From Rotaria sordida (taxonomy: Eukaryota > Rotifera > Eurotatoria > Philodinida > Philodinidae): 64,000 nucleotides of DNA. Each line of letters starts with the position of its first letter. Position 1 is the stretch's first letter. A program made the position numbers and the translations under genes. Of this stretch, positions 43,601 through 55,601 are shown one piece after another. Where the stretch lies: positions 1 through 64,000 of the forward strand of contig CAJNOL010000926.1 in NCBI GenBank assembly GCA_905250125.1, given 5' to 3'. The notes beneath the pieces were generated by a model. The model was given only the letters and a program-made list of their open reading frames with translations. It ran no database searches and was not told the DNA's origin.

Positions 43601-46380
43601 TCCTTCTGATCTGAGTTTTACGACTGAGTACTTAAAGTTCAACATGTCAGTTGATGACTCATATCGCAGCAGCAACCTTACAATAACACTTTCTACATAA
43701 ATAATGTTGTTTTCTGAGAACAGAAAGTACAATCAGCGGACAATCTTTACTGACGTTATTAAGTAACACCTAGCACACTTTCTCTACTTAGCATAATATA
43801 GAACACTTTGGGAATTTTGTGCTAGATGTAGCGGAAAGTCTCCTTTAGAATTTTGTTACATTTTTTTAATAAAAAACACTAAGAAAAAATCTTTGAAGAT
43901 CGAAAACATTAAAATCTTCGATAACAAATGCAAAAATAATGGAGGAGAAATTTCTTTAACAAAACATGATCAAAGTCTTTACATAACAACCTCTTCCAAA
44001 AAAGTTCTTGCGTTGTCACATAATGGAAAGATGCCAACTAGGTAGGTTCTCTTCTGAAATTGTCCTGAGAGTGATTCCAAAATTTTTTTCTTATCTAAAG
44101 CTTAAAGACCTAGTTCATTTCTGGAGATTATTCAGCATATATGGAATTGTACAAAGTCTTTCTCGCTTTTTTTTGAGTGACAAGTTCTGTATAAATAAAT
44201 TGTAAATTCATTTAGTTTCCTGACCATTGATGGAAAGCATAAATTCTGCCAATTACATGATACCTTTGTTCATCTAAATAGTCGATCAGCTCATCTCCCA
44301 TCTAAGAGTGGATTGCCGTTCGAACGTTTGGTGCTGATCATTTAAAATTCTGAGTGAATTTACATATCAGTGGCATCGAATTCATTTCGTATTGTACTCA
44401 CTCAACATAAGCTTTATTGCTAGCGTGTTCGAGTTAACAGCTTTCTTCGGTATTATACATTCGAGACATAATGTATGTTCATGTGGATCAAATATTTCTT
44501 GCCCACCGATTCTTGTTACAATAGTTGGTCGTAACATTCTACTCGTACCTAAATAGACAATATTTCAGTCACAATGTTATAATTACAAAAAGGTCTAACT
44601 CTATAATCGTGCATTATCTCTTCAACTTTTTCCTCTCAATATAGTTAGGGTGTAGGAGTAGGTGTCGGTGTGCGTATGTGTAGATGTGGGGATCGTTGAC
44701 TAGAAGATCTATACTAGCACGCACACTAACATCTTTAAAATCTGATTTTTTCGTCTGGAGAAAGTATTTTATGTCAATTAAATCTTCTAATTAATTTTAT
44801 TCGAAAAACAAAATGGTTCAATACACTTTCATCGATTTGAAAAAAGTCGGTTTCAATCAAGTTTTCAGATTCTATACGGGAAAATTGATTTTAATATACT
44901 TTATAGAAGCGAATCTACTTTAACAGATAAAATATAAAATCTAGTACAATCTATTAGATTATGAATCTCTCATTTGCATTTTATGGGAAACAATCGATTT
45001 AAGTCCATAGTGATCGAGCCAAAATAAAACTGTAGTGGTCTCAGTCCCCATGTGAAGCTGAGAAGCCAGTATTCTCCAGAGTCTTATAGAGATACAAAAG
45101 TGGCTTGGATAAAATTAGGATGTTATTCATATTCCTGAATTTTTTTTGGCAACTCATGTAAAAAACCAGATTATAGTCGATTATTTTTGGATTACAAATC
45201 GATTAAAATGACACTATTTTAATACTGATTTTAATCAGTTAACAAACTTTAATCGATTGCAACCGATTACTAGAAACCGATTTTAATTTGATTAAAGTTT
45301 GTTAACTGACTAAAATAAATTAAAAAAGATTAAAATCAAATGACATCTGCCTTTAAGCCTGAAAAATCTGATTAAAATCAGTATTAAAATAATGCAATTT
45401 TAATCGATTTTTAATCAGAAAAAAAACAATTAAAATCAGATTTTTCCGATTTTTTTTACATGGGATGGGTTTGTATGAAAAAACAGCTGAATTAAATGGA
45501 TTAAATATAAAATTGATTATTTCTATTCCTTTAAAACAATAGATTTTAACCGATTTTAAAAATAATCGATAAAAATCAATGACATTTTTTAACTGATTAC
45601 TTTCATTCTTTTATAGACAATTGATTTTAATCGATTTTAAAATTAATTGATTAAAATCGATTAGATTCTTAATAGATTATTACGATTTCTTTTTGAAAAC
45701 CGATTTGAATCAGATTTTTAGCCTGTTTTTTTTAACATGGTGCAGCTTCGAAACAAAAACTTCGTCTATGTTCTATTTCAAGAAAATTGAGCATGAATTT
45801 TGCTTAGTACCGAAATAAGAAAGATTTTTTTATGTGTATTTCGAGTTTCATAAAAAATCTCTTTTAGAGTATATGCTTGCATTGAGAATCACATTCAATA
45901 TCATCCAAATAGTGTTTAGTATTTCAAATATCTTGTTCTTGAGAAACTTTACAAAATAAAACATATTTAGTAAATGACTATTAAGAATTTCAATAGAAAA
46001 AAATCTATTCTGTGCTTACTTTTCGTAGGGAATAGCATCTTATTAGGGCACTTACCAGCCGCGAAAAAAATACATTTGTAAAAACCATCTTTTACAATTT
46101 TCGCATAATAGGCATCCATTAAAAATATCACTTTACTAAATTGATTCACTCCAAAAGCGTTAAACTCAAGATTTAATCCTTTGTACCATGTCGTTGCACA
46201 CATCATTGGAGACTCAGATAATGTCGACGTATTGCTGTTGCGAAGCAATGGATTTTGAATATTAAGTTTTATAGGAAACAAGGAAAAATAAAGTCTAGTT
46301 TTATAATATAATAGAGGGAGAACAAGTATAATCATAGGGATAAAAAAGAACATCGTTAAACGCCACTTTTTTGTCATCAT
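40638..46380 (-). CDS. Glycosyltransferase family 92 (DUF23) type II membrane protein, 3 exons
   Basis: Exons are 46020-46380, 42161-42763 and 40638-40912, all with fitting GT..AG borders and phases (GTAAGC/TTTCAG; GTATGT/ATTAG), giving 412 aa. Residues ~9-25 are a membrane anchor (MFFFIPMIILVLPLLYY) after a basic N-terminus, so it is a Golgi type II topology. The catalytic domain has ACTQTAHHDAEFPIWLDYHH, GIRHFYIYDH (~194-203), the metal-binding DVDEFVVP (~271-278) and, in the last exon, KNFVRPHLV; all match GT92. Such enzymes transfer galactose to glycans in the secretory pathway. The family's third Cys-rich portion is modest here. Intron 1 (3,256 bp) and intron 2 (1,248 bp) are long beside the 54-bp introns nearby, and intron 1 carries repeats. 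Start is the first of two adjacent ATGs. Confidence 0.88.
42790..43080. mobile_element. Possible mariner remnant inside intron 1
   Basis: The sequence taggctgttcaaaaagtttc then cgaactgatttt at 42791-42820 looks like a mariner-type inverted terminal repeat. About 215 bases on, the plus strand reads MSLNEHERAGVIYVD and then a stop, reminiscent of a transposase N-terminus. No matching second end was found. Weak. Confidence 0.3.
43219..43258. repeat. Telomere-like GT/CA hairpin 10 (weak)
   Basis: Arm ctgtgaatgtgaat, then tcactcacatccacatccac then accc. Only the C-rich arm is well preserved. It lies in intron 1 of the glycosyltransferase. Confidence 0.4.
44648..44734. repeat. Telomere-like GT/CA hairpin 11 (diverged)
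   Basis: G arm gggtgtaggagtaggtgtcg through tagatgtgggg, a loop, then C arm agcacgcacactaacatct. Also in intron 1 of the glycosyltransferase. Confidence 0.5.
45180..45725. repeat. Cluster of GATTAAAATCGATTTTAATC-type palindromes
   Basis: Words such as cgattaaaatgacactattt, gattttaatcgattttaaaa and attaaaatcagattttt repeat dozens of times in both orientations over 550 bp in intron 1. The core word is its own complement, so the block can fold in many registers. The same word occurs at 55280-55370. Confidence 0.75.
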
Positions 46381-46509
46381 TGAGATTCGAAGTAGATCAA
46401 TGAACTTTTTGCTTGCTAGTTAATCCTGTAAAAATAAAGATAAGTCAGTGAAGAACAAACAGATGGAGAAGATCAAATAATCACGAATGGTTTCTGTGCC
46501 AATGGACAT

Positions 46510-47045
46510 ATTATCTTATATGATATCTTTTCTTTTGCAGTGTGCTCTTGTACAATCAATGATACATAGTGTTTATAATCGCGCTACTCCTACGTTTATC
46601 TATGCATGGTTGAACCTTGTTCTCTTTCTGTCGTAATGCGCTTCTCATTCTATATTACCACTCACTCGTATATTATATATATTGTTACTCTATTATTCTT
46701 CTATATCTGTTCTCTCCTTGGCCTCATCACTTATTCATTCTTACATTGTTCTCACCTTGGCCTCATCACTTGTTCAGTCTTACATTATTCTCTCCTTGGT
46801 CTCATCGTCTTTCTTTTCATCATGTCTTATTCTACTTGCGTATATAAACGTGTGCTTTACATGTAAACGACGCGATTGTATGATATGAAGGATTATAATA
46901 AAGTGTAACTCCATCTGCACTAACATACCTTCTATCATAAATCGTCACCGTTGACGATTGATGGTATGAAGAAGCTCAATAAAGCATAATTCCATCACTA
47001 TTAAGGTTTCTTCTATCTGAAAATCGTCACAGTTTCATATCTCCA
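46510..47045 (+). repeat. LTR-like block with two tandem repeats
   Basis: A ~39-bp unit (ctccttggcctcatcacttg then ttcagtcttacattattct) occurs nearly three times at 46692-46812. A TATA-like tatataaacg follows at 46840-46850. An ~80-bp unit (gaaggattataataaagtgt ... ataaatcgtcaccgtt) is then duplicated at 46880-46955 and 46963-47033, each with AATAAAG. TATA plus repeated AATAAA segments suggest a solo LTR or promoter/terminator of a retroelement. No internal coding region is near. Confidence 0.35.
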
Positions 47046-48420
47046 GCCTACTTCATCTATCTCCCTTCCATCAAAAGAATAATACAAGAGCAAGTGATTG
47101 AAATCATATATCAGTCGTATCCATTTAGATGCATGTTCCAAACAAAACCAATCATTCGTTTGCTCCTTTGAAATATTCTATTCCTTCTCAAAAGTTATTG
47201 CACGATAGCCACGACTAGTTGTGCTCAATTGAAAACTTTAGATTTGGATCAAAATGATCTCATTTTGTAGAAATAACGTTTTTAGAAATGTAACCAAATT
47301 TTTAAATCTAAAGAATGAATTCTATCTGAGATATTGTGTTCTGATTAAAAGCACGCAAAATATTTTTTTTATCGAGCTCAGATATTTTTATTTAATCAGT
47401 TATGTGAAATGTTTTCACGATATCTCCTCAATAGTGCTAGTTAGAGCTCTGAAAATTTCACCAACATATACATTGTGAGATGGCCTATTCAAACATACTA
47501 TCCAGTGAAGCTCATATGATGCCTAAGTATCACTGAACTTTTTATATCACTTTTACTCTGCGTATATATTAGGCTCAAAATTAGCCTATCTTCTTGATAG
47601 ACGTTCACTAAATCAGTATGTTGGAATTTGCTCAAACTATTTTCGTATAGACTAATAACCTAGTGCTACTTAAACATACACTCAAAAGTTTGAGATCTTG
47701 AAGTTTTACCTGACAAGTGACATCACAACATAATGCAATTCTTTAAATTGAACAAGTCAACATGAAATTCTAATTTCAGAATAACTATATGAATATGAAT
47801 ATATACAGTGCGGATCAATTGAATTTTCCCCCATTGCTTTTCTTTTGTTTTTGTTGCTTTAATACTTTTATTTTGAAACATAATATATATTGGAAGAAAG
47901 TACGGAACGAGCTGCCTCTTATGGTATATTCAACTTGAACAAAAAATAAAGTTTGAAAGAAAAAAGTTAATTGGAAAAAAAAATAGTGTTGCTTTTTTTT
48001 CTCCAATGTATAGCATAAATTAAGTAAATTTTGTTTACTTATTGCTTTTATATCAACACACATAGATTCGATGAGTTCTGATAGTTCAGAGCTTATGTTT
48101 ATGTAACATCCTACCTATAAATGTGTTCAAATTAATAGGCAAACGACAAGAATTTTTTGCTGTTGAAATATTTGAAGCTATCCAGTTGCAAATAAAATCA
48201 TATTGCGTTATATACCATATCGATTTGCACGTGAGGATGTCAACACTATATTTTGTTCTTTTTTTTCTCTTTCTTATTCGATTATCTATCGATATACATG
48301 TGCTTCTCGTTCTCTTTCTCGTAAAGACGAGTCCAGCAAGAATAAATTTCTTGCTTGTTTGAGCGTTCGCACTTCACTGATTGGTCCAAGAATGATGTGA
48401 AAAAAAGGGATTATTTTCCA
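47046..48420. other. Intergenic, no gene seen
   Basis: AT-rich. A single Tc1-like end (atacagtgcggatcaattga then attttccccc) at 47808-47835 has no partner in the window. Other open frames are not supported. Confidence 0.4.
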
Positions 48421-48962
48421 TAAAACTTGATCAAAGGTAATTGGGGGTGCGGAATCCAAATTCGAAGCCAGTTTTAATTAATTAATTATTAATTTTTTTT
48501 CAAAAAAATTGATCAAAGTTAATCGAGAGTGGAAAATCCGAACCCGAAATCGGTTTTAATTATTAATGTATTATTACTTAATTATTAATTATTAGTATTT
48601 TCGACAAAACTTGACCGAAGGTGTTCAGAAATGGAGAACCCAAATATAGGGTCTGTTTTAATTATTAATCATTAATATTTTTGTACAACACTCGAAAAGG
48701 GGAAATTGAAGGTCAGGAACCTAAATCCGAAATCTGTTTTGATTTTTTTCTAAGTACTACTATTATTAATGTCTTTTCTGGAAAACTTCATCAAAGATTT
48801 TTCAAATAAAAAACGAGAATCTATGATGAATTTGTGTTAATAAGCTAGCAATGCTAAAGAGTAGTAAAACATACTAATGTCATCATAGTTTAGGAAAAAA
48901 ACTTCAGTAGAGGAAATTCAAAAACAAGAATTTCAATCTGAAACTAGTTACTATTAGTAATA
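48421..48962 (+). repeat. Diverged tandem repeat, 80-115-bp unit, about six copies
   Basis: Each unit has an AAAACTTGATCAAAGG-like start, then GGAGAACCCAAATCCGAAAT-like text, then GGTTTTAATTATTAATTATT. Starts are near 48422, 48503, 48605, 48686, 48781 and 48895. The copies are strongly diverged, so the array is old. Non-coding. Confidence 0.65.
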
Positions 48963-49092
48963 TAGATAAGTGAATAATGTGGGGAGAGTCCAGATACAGC
49001 ACTGCTACGAGAAAGAGCTGAGCGAGTTCATAGACGAGCGTTACTTATTTATGTACGTATACACATACACATTACAACTGATAGAAAAATAA

Positions 49093-49430
49093 ACCCACAA
49101 AAATGTATCGACAATATCTCTTTGATTTGTGACAAGAGTCCTGCTCATAATCAAGCAAATATGATGCAAGCTTTACGAGCTGGTAAACGTAAATCGGTTG
49201 TGAAAATTCTTTATATATCAACACCATCTGCAAAGTATTTATCACCATTGGATAATCCACTTTGGCATTCATTTAAACAACAAATTCGAAATCTATATCT
49301 ATTAGTTGCAGCAGACATACCTTTACTATTACCGCAAACGTTTTATTCGTTATCAAGAAAAAAAATTAGCAATGCACATCGAAAATGTAGTATTACATAT
49401 GGAAGTGATGAATATTACGACCGACTCTAA
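49093..49430 (+). pseudogene. C-terminal DDE transposase fragment
   Basis: The frame reads CDKSPAHNQANMMQALRAGK, LYISTPSAKYLSPLDNPLWH and SFKQQIRNLYLLVAADIPLL, ending YYDRL then TAA. The xIDKxPAHN and LSPLDNPLWHSFK strings fit the second and third acidic motifs of a DDE superfamily (Tc1/mariner-like) transposase, with the third position Asp. The N-terminal half with the first Asp is absent, and the frame before about 49093 is broken. Terminal repeats were not found. Confidence 0.55.
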
Positions 49431-51829
49431 CGATTTTTTATGAATCTTTCTATTATATCTAAATCGTGATTTATATTGTAGAAAAGAAACAACATTATTT
49501 TTTTTCCAATCAACTTTTTATCTTTTGAACTTTATTTATTAAAGAGTTTTCCCTTAAAAATCGAATGTCTGTCATTGAAAATAGCATCACATTTTGTCTG
49601 TTACCAATTTTTAGATACATATCTAAACCTATAAAGTGTTTGCTTGGATATATTATTATGAAATTTGCATCACTCTGATTTTTCCTTTAATATTTATATT
49701 ATGTTGAAAGAGAGGTCAGTAATATGCATGAAGACCGGTTGTACATGTATATGTTGACTATTGTATGTGCATCTATGTAAAGTGACAACTGACATATATG
49801 TGTATGACCACTTATAATTTTACAGAGAAATGTATTCCCACCTATTATATTAACTTTTCAACTTAACTCCATATTTTTTTTTTCATTAAGTTATTCTCAA
49901 GTTTTATTTGACAATTTCTTTGGATGATGATCTAAGAGTACGGTATATCCTTTAAGTGAACGAATAATAGAGATTTTTAGTCGTTTACACTTTTTCTACG
50001 AATGAGGAACAATATTCTTAGCTTTTATTCAAGATAAATTTTTATCTCAACATACCCATGTAACGATCAAACGCATTTTAGACGCAGCTAGATACATTTA
50101 TGTTGCAAATCTTCGGCATTGTGACGCGTTTTCGTACCAAAGCATGACTGAAATACATCTAGATGCAACGATCGCTGTGTTTCTCGTATGCGTTTAGAAA
50201 ACATCTGTAGTTTCAGAACATTTTTTAGACTATATGCATACAAATGTGTTGTAATTTTGATTTTAGGACGTGTTGGGACGTTTTCATGTCACTTTATGTT
50301 TCTGATCGCGTTTAATAATTAAAAGAAGCTATCTCTCTTCCATTGAACGCTATCTAGTCGATTGGATCGATAAAACGCATTTTATAGAATGCTTTTGTCA
50401 ATGCATCGAATTTGCCGAAACGTAGTTGAATATATAATTATATAGTTAGTTTAGTTAGTGTTGATAATTATTTTAAAAAGGAAGTTGCGTCTATAGGAGA
50501 ATGTATCTATGATTCCAGCGTGCTCTATCTTCGTTGGAATGTTATTGTGACTAGAGTAAACACTGTGTGTCATGATATTAGGTTTAGAAAATTGTAGCTG
50601 AAAGCAAAATATTACTTTTTAATCCATTTAGTTCCACGTGTGGAGTTTTCTTTAATTTAATTGAAAAAGAATAATAAGCCGAAGAATACGTCTACAAAAG
50701 ATTCTTTATCACACATATCTCTGGAAGCCGTGTATTTATATGTAAACGGCTAAAGCGTCCCTGAGCATCTATAAATTATACAACTAGACGCGATGGAACG
50801 CATCCAAAATACAACATTCTTAGGCATATGAATGCGTGTAAACTCGTCTTCGCTGAAAATATATTTATATGCGCTTTCTAAATTTTCTACGTTACGATAC
50901 TGTTATAAGATAAACTTGTTTAGTTTATTCTCAAAAAAATAACCATCACTATGTGTCGAAATCGAATCGGATTCTAGTATTCAGACTGCATCGCTATTAT
51001 TAAAATATAGCCAAGTTGGATTTGATTTAAAAGATTAATTATATATAGCAGTATTCATATCATAATTCATTGCTACTTGCACATCTTTTATTGAAAATAT
51101 TTAATTGCTGCTAAAGCTGTATGAGGCGTTCTACATTACTTCTAAAATGCTTAGGGATACACAAACGGTAGGTTGTAATCTTAGAGTTTTTTTAAACTTC
51201 ACAAACAAATAAATCTTTTGAATATGCTTCTTTTATTTTCAACTATTTCGCTTTATTTCAATTTCTCAAGTGTTTTTTTCAAATATGAGCGTTGGTTTAT
51301 CTTTATTGTTCTCTATAATAAAAAAATGAATGAAAATGAAAACTTCTACATTAATAAAATAAATATAAATAAATTAAGAATTTTTATTACTTGAAAAGTA
51401 AAGATTAAATAATTTTTTTTAAATTTATGCTTTTAAGAAAAAGATAAATGAATAGATATCTAAAAATATTCTGATGTCATAATTATAAAAAAGCACATGG
51501 ACAAGAATTTTTGCATATATTTTTCTTGTAGTGTTCTCAATTTTTAACAACATTAGATATTAAGGTGCTAGTAATAAGAAAAAAAAGTTAATTAATGCTT
51601 TCATACTACATATTTATAAATTTATTTATCACAGAGCGAGATATTATTTGTATTCGGTAATTTTGAATTCTTTTTTAATTTTAAAAGTTTTTATTTCTTT
51701 ATTTTAAATTTTTTATAAATATCAGGAATATATTTATCTTGATTTTATGACGATAAATATCTTATTTATATTTATTTCATCAAGTAAAAATAAAATCAAT
51801 CAACAGCTCTATTCTCAAAATTGTAAAAG
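49431..51829. other. AT-rich intergenic, no gene seen
   Basis: Positions 50060-50420 contain several AAACGCATTT/AGATGCAACG words in both orientations, suggesting an eroded inverted-repeat element, but I could not fix its ends. The rest is low-complexity AT sequence. Confidence 0.4.
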
Positions 51830-52738
51830 TACAGTAGACGACAAAAGTATTTTACCACTTTTTGTGTCTTCTATTTTATTAATAAAAGAAAAATTATCAT
51901 TCTTATATTAGTATATTAGCATTCTAGCTATCATGCTCTACTAGTATGCATACAGGAAACATATAAGCAGTTGCTTGATTAATGAAAAATTAATAAAATG
52001 TGTGTTCATTACTTAATACGTTCTATCAAAGAAAAACCAAATATACCACAAGATGCAGCGTAAAAAACTACAATTTAAAAAGAACAACTTTTGTTTTGAA
52101 AATGGACAAACTTCAGTGCAACCAATTTTCGACACTGTGCGAACAAGATCATTTATTGATACACGACGAATTCCTTTTCTTATTTCATCAATTAAAGAAT
52201 CATAATTTTAATTTTATCCCATTGCATATTGTTATAATTGGAACACATATCGATTGATCTAAATTCAGTCATCGATTATGACCTTCGATGTAACTCATTA
52301 ACCGAAACAATAAGCACCTCGTTGCGTACCAATAAATGATCTTGTTCACGCAGTGTCGAAAATTGGTCGCACAGAAGTTTGTCCATTTTCAAAACAAAAA
52401 TTGTTCTTTGTAAATTGTAGAGCTTTTTACGCTGCATCTTGTGGTATATATATTTTTTTTATACAACATATTAAGTGATGAACAAAATGAAACGTAAAAT
52501 GTGTTCATTTATTATGTCTCATCCGTTATCTTCTGAAATGAGGCAAGAAAAACTAACAAAACTTCACATTTTATTAATTTTTCATTAGTCAAATCACTGT
52601 TTGTATGTTTCCTGTATGCATACTAGTAGAGTATGACAGCTAGAATACTAATATACTAATGTAAGAATAAAAACTTTTCTTTTATTAATAAAATAGAAGA
52701 TGCAAAAAAGTGGTAAAATACTTTTGTCGTCTACTGTA
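51830..52738. mobile_element. Tc1/mariner-like fold-back element with long inverted repeats
   Basis: The ends are tacagtagacgacaaaagta then ttttaccactttt at 51830 and its complement at 52706-52738, flanked by TA as in Tc1/mariner insertions. The inverted arms run almost to the centre (about 52260). The right arm has about 90 extra bases around 52470-52560. Short frames inside are mirror images, and no DDE motif is seen. A non-autonomous element, 909 bp. Confidence 0.82.
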
Positions 52739-52804
52739 TTCTGAATAGCATTGAGAATTAGATCTTATAATTAAATTTTATGTTAACCAGTAATATCCAA
52801 TATA

Positions 52805-53185
52805 AAACGACATATTCGAATTTTAGGATATTTACATTATATGTAGTGCACACATAAATCAAAGTTTTGGCAGAATTTTTTTCTTTTTTCGTCATAGTTG
52901 AATACGGCTGGTCGAATTATATAAGAAAAAGTATGTTTCAAATTCAAAAACAAATATTTCACGAAGAAGTTCAAGATAACATAATTTTCAAGTATATGAA
53001 AAAATAGACCCACAATTCTGATTTTCATAAAAATTGTTTTGAATTTGAAATATACTTTTTCGTATAGAAATCGATGAGCTCAATCTAATTATGACGAAAA
53101 ACGAAAAAGACAAAATTCTGCTAACATTTTAATTTGTGAATACGTTACATATTGTGTAAATATCCAAAAATTCGAATATCTCGAC
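52805..53185. repeat. Fold-back inverted repeat, about 375 bp
   Basis: The left arm 52805-52950 (acatattcgaattttaggat then atttacat) and right arm 53028-53185 (ttgttttgaatttgaaatat ... aaatatccaaaaattcgaat) are inverted copies, about 75-80% by eye, around a ~75-bp spacer. Non-coding. Confidence 0.65.
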
Positions 53186-53957
53186 CTAGGTTTGGCAACA
53201 CAAGCATATATTTGGCTCGAACATATCTAACCTTACTAACTAACAATACAAACACCATCATTGCTAGTTAAAACATAACTATTTTAATGCGTCACATGAC
53301 GCACATTTTAATGCCTCACATGAAAAGCATTTTTTGGCATTATGTGTGACCGTTTTACACCATTATAATAATTACCATTTATAGGCATTTTAATGCTATT
53401 TTACCATTTTTATCCCTGTCTGAGTTTTGAACTACCCTAAGTACCACAATAGTGTAACTTCTTCATATAGAATGAAGCCGTTGTATCTGATGCAGTCAGA
53501 AGAGTTTAGAAGAAAAGGGACTTAGTACAGGATAAATTAATAGAAACTTCTTTTGTGTAAATTAAAAAAAGAAAATTTGCTATTCATTAGAGTATGATTA
53601 TGCTTACCATAGTTTTAGAACTGGATCAATGCCAGAAAATAGTTATAGATCGGCGTGTAAATACATTGAGCCTCTGAAATCAACAAAAATGTGTATTAGA
53701 ACACGGTTAACAGGTAAAAATCAAAATTAAATTTTAAGAAATATGCTGAACTTCGAGTACAAGAGCAATAGCGAACAAAGAAAAAACTATAAAAAAAGTA
53801 TCTTTCATGGTCAAATTTTCTACTTACGGTTATTTTGTGATGAAATACCTGTAGCAGATGAGTAGAATTACTATATTTTCATATTTTTTGAATAGTTAAG
53901 ATTTGTAGCGACAATGGGTCTTAATGGAATGAAAACATTTCAATTATATCATCCGGA
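53186..53957. other. Intergenic, no gene seen
   Basis: Positions 53280-53345 contain a palindromic gcgtcacatgacgc and repeated attttaatgcctcacatg-like words. Otherwise featureless AT-rich DNA. Confidence 0.4.
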
Positions 53958-54404
53958 CTAATATCGATATTTTAAAAAAGTCGCTTGAAGAGAATGCTTA
54001 TAACTTTTGAAGAGGCAGTGGTAGAGACATGCGGTTTTCATCGTTGGATAGAGCACACCGGGGCACATAGTACTATGAAATAATCAGACATTCTGGTTAA
54101 CTTTACCATAGTAAGTCTTTGAATGTACATTGGATGTGGATGTACCGGTGTGTGGATGTCTGTTCGAGTGTTCCTCTGGCATGGATACGGATATGTTCAC
54201 CCGTACCTACACGCACAGACCCACACCAAATTTGCATTCAAAGAGTTACTATAGTAAATTTTACCTGAAGGCTTGGTTATTTCATAGTACTACATGCCTC
54301 GCTGTGCTCTATCCAACAATGAAGACCGCAGATCTCTATCACTTTTCCTTCAAAAGTCACAAGCATTCTCTTCAAACGACTTTTTATAAAAAAATCGATA
54401 TTAG
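53958..54404. repeat. 447-bp palindrome centred on telomere-like hairpin 12
   Basis: The arms begin ctaatatcgat (53958) and end atcgatattag (54404) and match inward continuously (tcgcttgaagagaatgctta; tagagcacaccggggcacat against its partner; tttgaatgtacattggatgt gg against ccacaccaaatttgcattca). The centre, 54131-54227, is a G-rich arm (ggatgtggatgtaccggtgt), a loop and a C-rich arm (cccgtacctacacgcacaga then cccacacc). So the telomere-like part is the core of a larger mirror-image structure. Confidence 0.8.
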
Positions 54405-55601
54405 TTCTTGGTCAAAACTGCACTGGACATAACTGACAGAATATTTCACAAACAACTATAGTGTTTAATATAATTCATTTTGTTCAACAACGCTTCTTCT
54501 CATGCGGAGAAATAGTTTTAATTCTATATGATTATCATGATAATATTCAATAAAGTCTTTAGAATTTCACATCCAAAATGACTTATTTGGTAGGCGCCTT
54601 ATCCTGTGATTTCAGTTTTATCTCATTCTAGCAGTGGACATCAGAAGCCGACGATGAAAATGGTCAGATTTGTTCACAAAAGTTCAATTTTTCATTAAAC
54701 TGCTAGGATATTCTTTCTGTTAAATCAAACAATTGTATATATGAACGTCTCTTCCAGCAATAAAAGCTATTTTGTCAGTAAAATACTGCTTTCGAAAGAA
54801 TTTATAAGTCGCCTATGGCACATAAAAGTTCAGAAGAAATGTGTGGCATTTACCTCAGAGTAGTCCTATGTATGAAATAGAAGAAGACTAGAGCGAATGT
54901 GCAAATGAATAAAACTGAGTGATAGAAATGTGATATTTCAGAGTAATATTTCACGAATGAGGTAAGAATGACATACTTACTGTTTATCTTTTTAATTTAC
55001 ACAAGTAAGAAAATAATCTCTCCATTGCGTATCATTAAACAACACAAAAAGGTCAGTCCATGCAAAAAAAGAACGACAAATAAATCTGATTTTCATCGAT
55101 TTTATTCTAATTGATCGGTAGTTCGACTTACACGACTAAGTATGAATTGCTGTCCTAGGTGGAACTACATCAAAGACAGGGGTAGTACTATACTTACCAT
55201 TTGTCAACGGGAGCAGTGAGAAAAAATAATCAAAAATTGAAGTTTCTAAGTTACAATTCGAGAAAAATACGGTTTATAGTCATAACGATTAAAATCGATC
55301 AAAATCAGAAAATCCGATTAAAATTGTGCCATTTTAATCGATTTTAAACCGGAACAAAATCAGATTTTTTGGTCCTTTTCTTTAATTGAAAGGACTTTAC
55401 TTGTTCATTATTGTTATGCTCACGAATGTTTTTTATTCAAGCATCCTCTTTAACAGCTGAGGATGTAGATCTTCTGTTCACAGACCTCGATACTCACAAA
55501 CGTACACGTACCTCCGTCTCTTGTTGACTGAAACATGGAGAAATCATGTTATATGAAAAATACAGAGTATAACATTATTATAGCTCCTCGCCCTTCCCCG
55601 T
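54405..55601. other. Intergenic, no gene seen
   Basis: A short cluster of GATTAAAATCGATTTTAATC words lies at 55280-55370. No gene recognised. Confidence 0.4.

Noticed and set aside
47808..47835. Single Tc1-like terminal repeat (cagtgcggatcaattgaatt)
   Set aside because: No inverted partner found in the window, so an element cannot be delimited.
52000..52257. 85-codon frame in the Tc1-like element
   Set aside because: No DDE or helix-turn-helix motif, and the mirrored arm breaks the same frame, so it is not a transposase.
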